Shown here piece by piece: positions 44,666-53,845 of a stretch of 64,000 nucleotides of DNA (the first letter of the stretch is position 1; each line of letters opens with the position of its first letter). This DNA is from Segetibacter sp. (GTDB lineage Bacteria; Bacteroidota; Bacteroidia; Chitinophagales; Chitinophagaceae). Position numbers and translations under genes: made by a program. The notes beneath the pieces were generated by a model. It saw only the letters and a list, made by a program, of their open reading frames with translations, made no database searches and was not told the DNA's origin. The stretch is from NCBI GenBank assembly GCA_028288485.1, contig JAQBNO010000034.1, forward strand, positions 33,378 to 97,377, read 5' to 3'.

Positions 44666-45442
44666 TTAAAATTTTTCTACCACACCAAGTGCAAACAGGG
44701 CAAAGTCGTATTTAACAGGATCACACGGATCTAATTTACGCAAATAAGCGGTGAGTTCGAGAGCTGCGCGCCAGTCAATTTGATTGCGGTGAAGCAGGTT
44801 GAACCTGTAAGCAACCCGCGCAACGTGAACATCAATAGGACAAACAAGCTGCGAAGGGGAAATATTTTTCCAAATGCCAAAGTCAACACCTTTGTCATCA
44901 CTTCTGACCATCCATCTCAAAAACATGTTCAATCTTTTGCAGGTGCTGTTTTTATTGGGCGTAGCAATATGCTTTTTTGTCCTGGCAGGAAAATCTTCGA
45001 GGGAAAAAAATAGATTAAACAGGGAATTAAGTCCATTCTCAACTGTTTCATCTTGCCCGGTCATTCCATTTGTAAAAGCTGCTTCTAACGAAGCATGTTT
45101 CGAATAATGATGATGCAAAAAGTGGATAAAATAAAGGAGGTCGGTATCGTTGAAAGTTCGGTGCTTGAATCCTAATAACCGCTTTAAATCATGATCATCA
45201 TGGTTTTTTATGAAATCATAAGGCGCATTATCCATTCTCTGCAAAAGCTCCTTACTCTTTTTTATAATGATCGTTCGATTACCCCAGGCAAAAATGGATG
45301 CGAATAAGCCGCTGATTTCGATGTCTTGTTTTTTGCTAAAAAGATGTGGAATGCAAATAGGGTCGTCTTTAATAAAGGCCGGGGTATTGTATTGTTCAAC
45401 TTTACTATCAAGAAAATCTTTGAGTTCGTTATTCACAGGCAC
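44666..45442 (-). CDS. TIGR02757/DUF2400 family protein
   Basis: 258 aa. Stand-alone DNA-glycosylase-like all-helical protein of Bacteroidota. Recognisable by DPICIPHLFSKKQDIEISGL, FASIFAWGNRTIIIKKSKEL, and RLNMFLRWMVRSDDKGVDFG. The DVHVARVAYR and DPVKYDFALFALGV segments resemble HhH-GPD repair enzymes, but the catalytic Lys/Asp pair is not certain. Function unknown; a repair role is only suggested. Confidence 0.88.
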   Translation of the reverse strand: MPVNNELKDFLDSKVEQYNTPAFIKDDPICIPHLFSKKQDIEISGLFASIFAWGNRTIIIKKSKELLQRMDNAPYDFIKNHDDHDLKRLLGFKHRTFNDTDLLYFIHFLHHHYSKHASLEAAFTNGMTGQDETVENGLNSLFNLFFSLEDFPARTKKHIATPNKNSTCKRLNMFLRWMVRSDDKGVDFGIWKNISPSQLVCPIDVHVARVAYRFNLLHRNQIDWRAALELTAYLRKLDPCDPVKYDFALFALGVVEKF

Positions 45443-45507
45443 AAAGGTAAATGGAAGTAAGTAAAGCTTTTTGAGCAGGTTTTAGAGGACGTTAAAGGTG
45501 CAAAATG

Positions 45508-45575
45508 GTATGCAGATGAACGTAATGCGACGCAACGGTGACGCCATAAAAAGCAAAGGCTGGTAACCTAAAAAG
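45508..45575 (+). repeat. Dispersed intergenic repeat, core type (diverged)
   Basis: GATGAACGTAATGCGACGCA then ACGGTGACGCC and GGCTGGTAACCTAAAAAG. The 5' half matches the core variant in the 23341 and 63568 copies. Confidence 0.65.
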
Positions 45576-45602
45576 AAGATGGCCAACCCAAAGTCATAAA
45601 AC

Positions 45603-45630
45603 AAAAAAGCCCTGCAGTCACCCGCAGAGC
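45603..45630 (-). terminator. Terminator for the head-GIN gene
   Basis: Minus strand: GCTCTGC pairs with GCAGGGC around GGGTGACT, followed by TTTTTTG. Confidence 0.8.
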
Positions 45631-45651
45631 CTCTATCTAAACATCAACCTG

Positions 45652-46299
45652 TTATTGTTTGGTTACGCTGCCACTTCCACTCACATTGACTGTAACAGAA
45701 GGACTTCCCCAATACTTAATTTTCCCGGAACCAAGAATGGTCGCTGTAAGATTTTGAGAGCAGGTAATATCAACTTTACCTGAACCATTTACTTCTATGT
45801 CACACTCCTTTGCCTGAAGTTGGGCTGCGTTGACGTAGCCCGAACCATTTACCTGCAAAATCGCCTTGTTGTACACGCAATTCTCCAAATAAATTTCACC
45901 CGAACCGTTGATTTCACCGGCCAGGTTACTTCCGGTAAAGTTCTTTATCTTGTACTCGCCCGAGCCATTGACGGCGACCTTCGACAGAGCAGGCACCGTT
46001 ATCTCTACTCTGATATTACTGTTCCGTACTTTGTAATAATCGCTTTGAAATCTTAATACCAGCGTTCCATTTTGCACATTTGTTTCATAAACAGGCAGCA
46101 GGTTTTCATAGCCGGTTACCCCTACCTTTTGCTCGGTTCCCTGTACGATATTTACCGAAGCAGACCCTTCAACTTTAACTTCAGAAAAGGCAGCAACTCT
46201 GCGGGTTTCGGTTAATGTTCGACCACCGCCGCGGATCGATTCTTTACTGCAGGCAGTCAGCGCCATTACCGCCACTAAAACTGATACCATTCTTTTCAT
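45652..46299 (-). CDS. Head-GIN (DUF2807) lipoprotein
   Basis: 215 aa. Lipobox in VLVAVMALTAC (Cys17), so a lipoprotein. The rest is repeats of the DUF2807 beta-helix: EVKVEGSASVNIVQGTEQK, KVAVNGSGEYKIKNF, NGSGEIYLEN, VNGSGYVNAAQ, VNGSGKVDI, GSGKIKYWG, VSGSGSVTKQ. The regular (V)NGSG spacing every ~20-25 residues shows a right-handed helix. Surface or periplasmic, function unknown. Confidence 0.92.
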   Translation of the reverse strand: MKRMVSVLVAVMALTACSKESIRGGGRTLTETRRVAAFSEVKVEGSASVNIVQGTEQKVGVTGYENLLPVYETNVQNGTLVLRFQSDYYKVRNSNIRVEITVPALSKVAVNGSGEYKIKNFTGSNLAGEINGSGEIYLENCVYNKAILQVNGSGYVNAAQLQAKECDIEVNGSGKVDITCSQNLTATILGSGKIKYWGSPSVTVNVSGSGSVTKQ

Positions 46300-46482
46300 A
46301 ACAAAATTTTGAAACTTATCATTTTTGAATTAATAAGTTTCAAAACTATTTATGAAACAGAGGGAGGGCTTGTTATTAATGATGAATAGCGGATAATGAA
46401 GGATAAATGACGGATAGGAATGATGTGGCGAAATGAGTGAAGAGAAATTTACCTGATGCTACCGGATAAATAGTTTTAAAAT

Positions 46483-46513
46483 AAATAAGCCGGCAATATT
46501 AGCAGGCTTATTT
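46483..46513. terminator. Bidirectional terminator-like hairpin
   Basis: AAATAAGCC pairs perfectly with GGCTTATTT; loop GGCAATATTAGCA. The minus direction serves the gamma-synthase gene. Confidence 0.65.
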
Positions 46514-46538
46514 AATATCGGGTCGTTTAATTCAGTTA

Positions 46539-47678
46539 CTATCCAATTGCCTGGTCCAAATCCTCCATAAGATCATCTGCATCTTCAATTCCTACACTTA
46601 GCCGAATTAAAGAATCGGGTAAGCCATTCTTTATTCTTTCTTCTCTAGGAATAGAAGCATGGGTCATGGTAGCGGGATGATTGATAAGAGATTCAATTCC
46701 ACCAAGGCTTTCAGCTAAGGCAAAAACTTTCGTAGATGACAACACTCTTGTTACATTATCAACACTTTCATCTTTTAGAGTAAAACTCATCATGCCGCCG
46801 AATCCGCGCATTTGCTTTTTAGCAACAGCAAAGCCGGGATGATCGTCGAAACCGCACCAGTAAACTTTTTCAACTTTTGGATGATTGCGAAGAAAATAAG
46901 CTACTTTTTCGCCATTCTCGCAATGACGTTCCATGCGCACGTGCAAGGTTTTAATGCCGCGTAGCACCAAAAAACAATCCTGCGGACCCGGAACGGCCCC
47001 GCAGGTTTTCTGTAAAAAATATAACTGGTCGCGCAATTCCTGGTCATTCAACATGAGGCAGCCATGAATAACATCGCTATGTCCCCCAAGGTATTTTGTG
47101 GCCGAATGCATTACAATATCAGCCCCCAGGTCTAAAGGTGTTTGAAGATAGGGTGAAGCAAAGGTGTTATCTACACACAAGAGCGCTTTATGTTGTTTTG
47201 CAATAGCTGCCACTGCCTCTATATCTGTAATGTTCATCAGAGGATTCGTAGGCGTCTCTACCCAAATCAGCTTTGTATTTGCGTTGATATAATTGGTGAG
47301 GTTGTTTACGTCCTGCATATTAACGTAATGAAACTTAATTCCAAACCGCTCAAATACTTTTGAAAAAAGGCGATAAGAACCGCCATACATATCGTTGCTT
47401 GCAATTACTTCATCACCGGGATTTAATAACTTAATTACTGCATCTGTAGCTGCAACCCCGCTGCTAAAACTTAAACCAAATTTTGCATTTTCAAGTACAG
47501 CAAAAGCTTCTTCTAATGCCTTTCGGGTGGGGTTTTGGGAACGGGCATATTCATATCCTTTATTCTGCCCTGGAGCAGACTGCACATATGTTGATGTTTG
47601 ATAAATAGGGGTCATGATCGCCCCGGTAGAAGGATCGGGCTCCATACCCGCGTGTATGATTTTTGTGGCGAGTTTCAT
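46539..47678 (-). CDS. Cystathionine gamma-synthase/lyase-family PLP enzyme
   Basis: 379 aa, Cys/Met metabolism PLP family. The PLP-lysine segment is MHSATKYLGGHSDVIHG; SSGVAATDAVIKLLNPGDEVI, CVDNTFASPYLQTPLDLGAD and NHPATMTHASIPREER are also typical. It could be cystathionine gamma-synthase, beta/gamma-lyase or O-acetylhomoserine sulfhydrylase; sequence alone does not settle it. Cytoplasmic. A 217-bp gap with no clear feature precedes asnB. Confidence 0.93.
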   Translation of the reverse strand: MKLATKIIHAGMEPDPSTGAIMTPIYQTSTYVQSAPGQNKGYEYARSQNPTRKALEEAFAVLENAKFGLSFSSGVAATDAVIKLLNPGDEVIASNDMYGGSYRLFSKVFERFGIKFHYVNMQDVNNLTNYINANTKLIWVETPTNPLMNITDIEAVAAIAKQHKALLCVDNTFASPYLQTPLDLGADIVMHSATKYLGGHSDVIHGCLMLNDQELRDQLYFLQKTCGAVPGPQDCFLVLRGIKTLHVRMERHCENGEKVAYFLRNHPKVEKVYWCGFDDHPGFAVAKKQMRGFGGMMSFTLKDESVDNVTRVLSSTKVFALAESLGGIESLINHPATMTHASIPREERIKNGLPDSLIRLSVGIEDADDLMEDLDQAIG

Positions 47679-47895
47679 ATAAATAAAAAGTTACAGGATT
47701 ATTGTAAGGTTGCAAAGATGTAGCATTTCCATCAATGAAATTATGTGTGGTTGCCAGCGTCAGGCTGGTGACACTATTTATAAGCCTCCGGCTTATATTC
47801 GCGGCAAGGGCAGAAGTTTTTTAAGCAACGGCAGGATACGGTGTTGGAAATCACCAGCAGGAGGCTGCCGATTGCAGAGATTAGATGATTTAAAC

Positions 47896-49761
47896 TTATA
47901 AGCATTGAGCAGCACAGAGATACCTCCAATCGAAATTTCCAGCTTCATGCGCAGATTGGTGGCGTACGGCTTGTTGCAAAACCTCGGGTTTTAAAATTCC
48001 GGCTTTTACCAGTTTCTTACGGCTTTCAAAAATGTATTCTTCAACCTTCGCATCTTGCATCCACTGTTTTTGTGGAGGTTCAAAGCCGACTTTATCTTTC
48101 CGCCAGACAATAGATGCCGGCAGGAAGCTTTCCATGCTTATCCGCAGCAATTGCTTTGTGTAACCATTAAAAATTTTACACGACGAAGGAAGACTGAAAA
48201 CAAACTGAACGAGTTCGTGACTTAGAAAGGGCAATCTTACTTCCCTTGAGTGGGCCATCGAATTCCTATCGGCATACCTCAACAGTTCTTCCAGGCCTAT
48301 GTGCATGGTATTGTAATATAAAATATCGTTCAGCTTTGTTACCGCTGGCTTGTAGATCTTTGATTTATTATAATTGTGTGTAAAGAAATCAATGGTAATA
48401 TCAGGATGCGTGGCTTGTTGTTTAAAAGAACGCCTTTGTATTTCATTTGCCGCCAGCTGAGGCGAAAATGCAGCTACATAATTTTTCCAGCTCCAGTTAA
48501 TCTTTTGCCCATGCTGCCTGGCAAACCGCATTTCTCTTTTTGCTTCCTTCCATTTATGGTTGGCGATTATTTCCTGCCAGTACCAGTGATAATATTTTGT
48601 ATACCCCGCCATTGTTTCATCGGCCCCCTGCCCGTCTAAAATAACCGTCACCCCTTTTTGTTTGGCCAGTTCGTACACCTTATACTGGGCGAAAATACTT
48701 GACGACTGAAAAGGCTCTTCCTGGTGCCAGATAAGTTTTTCAAAGTCATTAATAAAATCGTCGGCCGTTGGCGTTACTGTATAATTGTCAATTTTAAATT
48801 GATCAACCACCAGTTGAATGTGCTTCGATTCATCTCTTTCAAACCCCGGGAATATTGCCGAAAATGTTTTTTGACTTTTTGAACCTTCCAACAGGCTATT
48901 CATTACCGCCACAATTGCAGAGCTGTCCAATCCACCGCTTAAACTTGAGCCAATCGCCACGTCACTTCGCAATCTCCTTTTAACAGATGTAGTAAACAAT
49001 GTTTGAAATTGCTGCTTTATAGCATCGCCGGTACAATCTGCTATTTGTGTTTCTTTATCTATATCCCAATAGCTTCTCACTTCAAAGTAGGGATTATTAT
49101 CATGCTGCAGTTTATATAACAAATAATGAGAGGGCGGAAGGCATATGATATCTTCAAAAAAGGTTTGCTGTTTATTTACGGGATTTTGAACCCACCCCAG
49201 TGTGAGATAGTTAAGCAGCATTTCACTGTCTATTTTTTTATGAATGCCTGCTGCCCACAGAGCCTTCATTTCGCTGGCGAAAACAAACTGGTTTTGGGAA
49301 TGGGAATAGTAATAATAAAAGGGCTTTTCTCCAAAACGGTCACGTGCACAAAACAGGTTATTTTCCTTGTTGTCCCAGATTGCAAAAGCAAACATGCCGT
49401 CGAAGTATTGGAGGCACTCTCTGCCGTAGCAGGCATAAGCCGCCAGTACAACTTCCGTGTCGCAATGTGATGTAAAAGTGAAACCTTTTTTAACCAGGTC
49501 ATCTTTTATTTCGATGTAGTTGAAAATTTCACCGTTGTAGGTGATTGTGTAGCGATCGAGGTAATGCATTGGTTGCGCCGCGGCTTCACTCAAATCAATG
49601 ATGGATAAACGTCGATGGCCCAAGCCGGCCGTTCCTTCGTGGTTCAACCAGAACCCATCCCCCTCCGGACCGCGATGGTGTAATGAGTCGGTCATTTTCT
49701 GCAGGCGTTGCCTGCTTACATTTTTTGGATCCGTTGATAATATTCCGGCTATGCCACACAT
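47896..49761 (-). CDS. asnB: Asparagine synthetase (glutamine-hydrolysing)
   Basis: 621 aa from the ATG at 49761, chosen because Cys2 (MCGIAGILSTDPKN) must be N-terminal for the class II glutaminase. The longer frame to 49815 would bury it. Glutaminase domain: HRGPEGDGFW, GHRRLSIIDLS, YNGEIFNYIE. Synthetase domain: P-loop SSLSGGLDSSAIVAV and LDGQGADETMAGY. The EVRLPFLSHELVQFVFSLP segment belongs to the asparagine synthetase domain. Converts aspartate to asparagine; in polysaccharide contexts homologues amidate sugars, but no such neighbour is adjacent. Confidence 0.94.
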   Translation of the reverse strand: MCGIAGILSTDPKNVSRQRLQKMTDSLHHRGPEGDGFWLNHEGTAGLGHRRLSIIDLSEAAAQPMHYLDRYTITYNGEIFNYIEIKDDLVKKGFTFTSHCDTEVVLAAYACYGRECLQYFDGMFAFAIWDNKENNLFCARDRFGEKPFYYYYSHSQNQFVFASEMKALWAAGIHKKIDSEMLLNYLTLGWVQNPVNKQQTFFEDIICLPPSHYLLYKLQHDNNPYFEVRSYWDIDKETQIADCTGDAIKQQFQTLFTTSVKRRLRSDVAIGSSLSGGLDSSAIVAVMNSLLEGSKSQKTFSAIFPGFERDESKHIQLVVDQFKIDNYTVTPTADDFINDFEKLIWHQEEPFQSSSIFAQYKVYELAKQKGVTVILDGQGADETMAGYTKYYHWYWQEIIANHKWKEAKREMRFARQHGQKINWSWKNYVAAFSPQLAANEIQRRSFKQQATHPDITIDFFTHNYNKSKIYKPAVTKLNDILYYNTMHIGLEELLRYADRNSMAHSREVRLPFLSHELVQFVFSLPSSCKIFNGYTKQLLRISMESFLPASIVWRKDKVGFEPPQKQWMQDAKVEEYIFESRKKLVKAGILKPEVLQQAVRHQSAHEAGNFDWRYLCAAQCL

Positions 49762-50045
49762 AATATAAAGTGAAAATAAATCATTGAAAATTGCTGTACA
49801 ATGTATTTTACGCACAGTTTGTTCTAAACCGCCATACGATAATCGGGAATAAAATTTCCTTTAAATATTGTTTACGGGAAAAAGTATCCGCTCGTTGGCT
49901 CCCGGTTACTTTTGTTTTTTTCCCAACACACCGTAGAATGACAAGAGTGAGTAAATGCAGCATATTGAGGTACATGCGGCATACCAATTCATCTGACTAT
50001 CAGTTGTAGCAACACGGTTTTTTTTTGTTCAAGTCTATCCGAATA

Positions 50046-50170
50046 GTATAAGTGAGCCACCCTTCGACAAGCTCAGGGTAAAAACTGCCATGTTCAATAA
50101 TGCATTTACAGTACCAGCGAGCGTGGCAACAATGTTGAAGAGTATTGTAAATGCCGGGACACAAAAAATA
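50046..50170 (+). repeat. Dispersed intergenic repeat with hairpin module (type 2)
   Basis: GTATAAGTGAGCCACCCTTC, GACAAGCTCAGGGTAAAA, TGCCATG, then GTACCAGCGAGCGTGGCAAC, AATGTTGAAGAG and GCCGGGACACAAAAAA. 83 of 89 positions match the copy at 7261-7349. The 460-bp gap 49762-50221 holds this element, the terminator at 50170 and no gene I can support. Confidence 0.9.
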
Positions 50171-50200
50171 AAAAACCCGGTCAAAACAAGTTGAACCGGG
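50170..50200 (-). terminator. Terminator for the DUF2911 gene
   Basis: Minus strand: CCCGGT pairs with ACCGGG, followed by TTTTTT. Confidence 0.8.
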
Positions 50201-50221
50201 CTTCTCGATATAAAAACTTTT

Positions 50222-50770
50222 TTAGAAACTAACCGGAATTTCTACTTTATTGTAGTCCCATAAGATATCAAGGGAGTTGTTATCGAAAAACATGGTGAGT
50301 GCTTCGACAGCTTCACTATTTTTTTGAACGGGAACATCAAACCTGGCTAGGTCTTTATCACTTTTATAGGTGAAGCTTCCCCAATTGTAATTGTCTTTAT
50401 TTAGAATGATCGTCCACTTTGCTTCCGTTGGTATGCAGTATAAAGTATAACGGCCTTTAGGAATTTTTTTGCCGCCAAATGTTGCATTTTTAAAGAACTC
50501 GATTTCAGTACTTTCATTTGCACCTAACCTCCACACTTCATTATACTTAATTTCATCTCCAAAAATAGTCCTGCCCTTTTTTTGGGGCCTGCTATAAAGA
50601 ATGCGGGCTGAAGGGTCGCCGTTGGCCTGCCCGCGCATTTTTAAGATAGGAAAGTTTGCGGGATAATAACCTACGTCCATCGGGCTCTTATCAAGATCGG
50701 TCGGCTTTGGTTGCGCCATAATCAATTGCCCGGCTAATACAAATCCTAGTAAAAAAACGATTTTTTTCAT
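50222..50770 (-). CDS. DUF2911 domain protein, secreted
   Basis: 182 aa. Signal peptide MKKIVFLLGFVLAGQLIMAQ, then a DUF2911 domain: GDPSARILYSRPQKKGRTIF, YNEVWRLGANESTEIEFFKN and GKKIPKGRYTLYCIPTEAKW. Common in Bacteroidota, no known activity. Single gene between its own terminator and the 31-bp gap to the ACP phosphodiesterase gene, probably the same minus-strand transcript. Confidence 0.92.
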   Translation of the reverse strand: MKKIVFLLGFVLAGQLIMAQPKPTDLDKSPMDVGYYPANFPILKMRGQANGDPSARILYSRPQKKGRTIFGDEIKYNEVWRLGANESTEIEFFKNATFGGKKIPKGRYTLYCIPTEAKWTIILNKDNYNWGSFTYKSDKDLARFDVPVQKNSEAVEALTMFFDNNSLDILWDYNKVEIPVSF

Positions 50771-50801
50771 TGGTTACTTCTTTTAAAACAAAGATAAAGT
50801 G

Positions 50802-51395
50802 CTAATTATTCGTCAACTGTTCTATTTTCTCTGTCGCAAAAGCTTTAACAGAAGGAAAGAAGTTATTATAACATTTTTGTAACGAAGAATAGTGCTTTTC
50901 GAACAATTCAAAAACTTCGGAGCTGCTATACAAATAAGCTGCCCTTCGCACAACGCCGCCAAAACTGCTTTCGGTACCCGCCAAGGTCTTATAATTATAC
51001 AGCCAGTTCTGCGATTGCATATAAGGAAGCATGTTTTGAAACACAGGAGGCAATATAGAACGATAGTTACTTAGTACTTCATAAGTATTTGCAGCATGTT
51101 GTCGAAGAGATTCATCAGAAAATGAGCTTAGATCGTTGGCTAAAAAATGATCATAGGCCACGTCTACAAAAGCTCCTGAATATAAACCAACGGCCGGTTT
51201 TAAAAATTTCCTTGCTTCCCGGGTGGCTTCATGGTCGTCGGTAAAAGCATCTATCTGGCGATGTAAAACAATTCCCTGTTGTACCCCGGGCGAATAATCT
51301 AACTTCTTTTTTCCTTTCACAAAATCGCTGATCATGTTACCAACCAGTATTTCTGGCTCATTAAACGACAGGTAAGCATGTGCAAGGAAATTCAT
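50802..51395 (-). CDS. ACP phosphodiesterase-like protein (AcpH/DUF479)
   Basis: 197 aa from the ATG at 51395 (MNFLAHAYLSFNEPEILVGN); the in-frame Met at 51416 overlaps the upstream gene. AcpH-family residues: GNMISDFVKGKKKLDYSPGV, GIVLHRQIDAFTDDHEA and FVDVAYDHFLANDL, with the His/Asp pattern of a metallophosphodiesterase. It removes the phosphopantetheine from acyl carrier protein in E. coli; specificity here is inferred. It lies 5 bp after the alpha/beta hydrolase stop. Confidence 0.88.
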   Translation of the reverse strand: MNFLAHAYLSFNEPEILVGNMISDFVKGKKKLDYSPGVQQGIVLHRQIDAFTDDHEATREARKFLKPAVGLYSGAFVDVAYDHFLANDLSSFSDESLRQHAANTYEVLSNYRSILPPVFQNMLPYMQSQNWLYNYKTLAGTESSFGGVVRRAAYLYSSSEVFELFEKHYSSLQKCYNNFFPSVKAFATEKIEQLTNN

Positions 51396-51399
51396 ACGG

Positions 51400-52824
51400 T
51401 TATTTTGATGAAACATTTTTCTGTAACCAGTTACCTAAAACAATTAATGCTTCAGGGTTAATTGTTTCTTCGAGTTGCCCATATTCACTTACTGAACATT
51501 TAACGCATCTTTGAAAAAGGTGATTTAAGTTCTGCAACATTTTAATGTCGTACACTTTTGATTTACTTTTCTGCAAAGCAACTATGATGCCTGCCAGGTT
51601 TGGTTTTGCTAATACCTGCACGTCTTTTTCACCATTCATAGCCAACACTTTTGCACTTGTCTTTTCAAGAAGCTTTGCCGCATCAGTTTGAATAAAATAC
51701 TTCATCCAGGGAACAGAAAAAGAGTGCACCAATCCCTGGATCATTTTTGCAGCAGTTACATCGTCTGTAAAACCCAACTCGTTCCGGTTTAGCCCGGGTG
51801 CCAGCAGTTTCCATTTTGTATAGGCTGTCCACGCTTTTTTAAATGCCACCGCAGTATCCTTTTCCGTTACCGAAATAGTCATCATCTGGCTGTAAAAGGG
51901 TTTATATAAATTGGTGGTCGTTGGAGAAATGCCTTCAGCTTTAAACACTGCACCAGCCTGGTCGACCAACAAATCGTCACCTTTAACTCCGGGAGCTGCC
52001 ATTAAAACCATAAAGTTGATGTCCTTCCTTCTACTGGCCACTAAAGCAGCAATCAAAGCGCCTTCACTATGACCAATAAGTCCCAACCTGCCTGTATCTG
52101 TTTGAGGTTGCTTTTTCAAAAACGCCAAGGCCGCCTCAACGTCCTTTGCGAAGTCGAAAGAGGTAGCTTTCATTACTTCCCCTGTCGTTTTACCTGTTCC
52201 GCGATCGTCAACTCTCAAAACTGCAAATCCCCGTTGCGTTAAATAATCTGCAATTACCGCAAAAGGCTTGTGTCCAAAAATCGTTTGATCCCTGTCTTGC
52301 TGGCCGCTCCCGGTTATCAGGATGGCAGTAGGAAAAGGGCCTCCGGAAGATGGATAAGTAAACGTCCCCCCAAAATGAACAGAATTGTCGGCATTGGAAT
52401 ATTCCACCTCGTTCGAAGAATAACTGAAAGGAGGTTTTGGAGTTTGTGGACGATTGATCGTTATTACCTCCTTTGTCTTTTTTAAGGTTAAAGCAGCTAG
52501 TGCCAAACCCTGGCTCCAGCTCCCGGTAACAGTTGTGTCGTTTGTAAATGCTCCCTCATATTTACCATTTATCATTTTTAATTCTACGTGCAGACTATCG
52601 CCAGTGATATTGATGGATGAAACGGGGATCCCTTTCGCTCCCTGGTCGGGACTATCGAGTGTTGCAGAGTAAGAGCCGGTTGAATCACTTTTAACATGCA
52701 GAACCAGCCTGAGTTTAACGCCTACATCCAATGTTCCCAGCCAGTCGCCTTCAACTTTTACGGCTTGTGAAAAAGAGGCTATTGACAATATTGCCAGTAA
52801 AAAGCTTATGGTAGTTTTTTTCAT
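51400..52824 (-). CDS. Secreted alpha/beta hydrolase
   Basis: 474 aa from the ATG at 52824 (MKKTTISFLLAILSIASFSQA), which gives the signal peptide. An N-terminal beta domain (KVEGDWLGTLDVGVKLRLVLH) is followed by an alpha/beta hydrolase: LITGSGQQDRDQTIFGHKPF, VLRVDDRGTGKT, nucleophile motif LIGHSEGALIA, and a C-terminal Asp/His region (VLAMNGEKDVQV, NLNHLFQ). Esterase or peptidase of unknown substrate; the GHSEG motif suits a dipeptidyl-peptidase-like or esterase role. Continues into the ACP phosphodiesterase gene, so an operon is likely. Confidence 0.9.
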   Translation of the reverse strand: MKKTTISFLLAILSIASFSQAVKVEGDWLGTLDVGVKLRLVLHVKSDSTGSYSATLDSPDQGAKGIPVSSINITGDSLHVELKMINGKYEGAFTNDTTVTGSWSQGLALAALTLKKTKEVITINRPQTPKPPFSYSSNEVEYSNADNSVHFGGTFTYPSSGGPFPTAILITGSGQQDRDQTIFGHKPFAVIADYLTQRGFAVLRVDDRGTGKTTGEVMKATSFDFAKDVEAALAFLKKQPQTDTGRLGLIGHSEGALIAALVASRRKDINFMVLMAAPGVKGDDLLVDQAGAVFKAEGISPTTTNLYKPFYSQMMTISVTEKDTAVAFKKAWTAYTKWKLLAPGLNRNELGFTDDVTAAKMIQGLVHSFSVPWMKYFIQTDAAKLLEKTSAKVLAMNGEKDVQVLAKPNLAGIIVALQKSKSKVYDIKMLQNLNHLFQRCVKCSVSEYGQLEETINPEALIVLGNWLQKNVSSK

Positions 52825-52876
52825 GTTGTAATTTATAATGCCCATTTTTAAATACTAACAACAACTGTTTGTATTA

Positions 52877-52931
52877 TTTTTTGGTAGCCGGCCTCTTTTC
52901 CTTTAGGCATCTCCGGTTGTGTCACTCACTT
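52877..52931 (-). repeat. Dispersed intergenic repeat, core type
   Basis: Minus strand: AAGTGAGTGACACAACCGGA, GATGCC, then GGCCGGCTACCAAAAAA. Close match to the copies at 28738 and 56210. Confidence 0.88.
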
Positions 52932-53343
52932 CTGCTTTAGGTTCCTTTAGCAGCAACGAGCCAAATGCAAACACAACGTGCGGGATTGCGGGTTTCAGGC
53001 TTTTTCGAAGTTAATCGAATATTCCATCTGCCAGCTTTTTAACGAAAGTGCCCATCACTTTTCGGGTACCCCAAGCAAATACCTCGGCAACTAAAAGCAC
53101 GAATAAACCATAATTTCGGCGGCAAATATTGCCGTTCATCCATTTTTCATTTCTAACAATCTTTACTTCACCAAGTCGTCAGATCACAATTTTTTCTAGC
53201 AAAAAAGGCTGAAATGCAAGCCCGCAGGCGGATCTGCGAAAGTTTTCGTAAAAAAAGAGATAACCGCTCATCCCTATGCTAATACCAAAATTTTCATTCA
53301 TCACATTTTGATAGGTTTAGACTCCGCTGAAATCTACTTTTAA
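52932..53343. other. Gene-free stretch, no feature supported
   Basis: I find no ORF with codon bias or family similarity, no hairpin terminator and no repeat copy between the repeat at 52877 and the palindrome at 53344. Confidence 0.4.
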
Positions 53344-53368
53344 ATTGTCAATAATATCTATTGACAAT
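53344..53368. promoter_or_regulatory. Perfect inverted repeat (possible operator)
   Basis: ATTGTCAATA (53344-53353), spacer ATATC, TATTGACAAT (53359-53368). It ends 16 bp before the PepSY-like ATG, so a bound dimer would block initiation. The motif has not been seen elsewhere in the window. The binding protein is unknown. Confidence 0.55.
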
Positions 53369-53384
53369 ATTAAAAAACAACGTT

Positions 53385-53825
53385 ATGAAAAATTTACTTG
53401 TTGCCGCCCTACTTTTAATTACTGTAAGTACAAGTGCATTTACGCCTGAGCCTGAGAAGGTTAATTCTATTTTTCAAAGAACCTTTAACATTGAATTCCC
53501 CGAGGCTTCAAATATTTCATGGTTTGTGAAAAGCGATTTTGTAAAAGCAACTTTTACGCTCGATAATGAGCCGATGACGGCTTTATTTAACCTCGACGCC
53601 GACCTGATTGCAACCTGTAAAAACATTAGCCTTGATAATTTGCCTGTAAATGCAAAACGAACTTTTGCCAAAAGATTTAAAGGCTATACTGTAACAGAAG
53701 CTATCCGTTTTAATGCAAAGGATGAAGGAGCCTATTATATTTCTGCCGAAAACGAAAAGGAAGCACTTATCGTTAAAGTAAATGATTTTGGCCAGGTATC
53801 TACATTTCAAAGGACAAAAAAATAA
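53385..53825 (+). CDS. Secreted PepSY-like small protein, copy 2
   Basis: 146 aa. ATG at 53385 gives the signal peptide MKNLLVAALLLITVSTSAFT. Paralogue of 43114: the same FQRTFNIEFPEASNISWFV pattern, and the ISAENEKEALIVKVNDFGQ C-terminus. The 53361 TTG extension would overlap the palindrome and is rejected. Upstream of lysS by 75 bp, but with its own possible operator, so probably separately regulated. Confidence 0.85.
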   Translation: MKNLLVAALLLITVSTSAFTPEPEKVNSIFQRTFNIEFPEASNISWFVKSDFVKATFTLDNEPMTALFNLDADLIATCKNISLDNLPVNAKRTFAKRFKGYTVTEAIRFNAKDEGAYYISAENEKEALIVKVNDFGQVSTFQRTKK

Positions 53826-53845
53826 GAAGGCTTTAGCAATTAATA

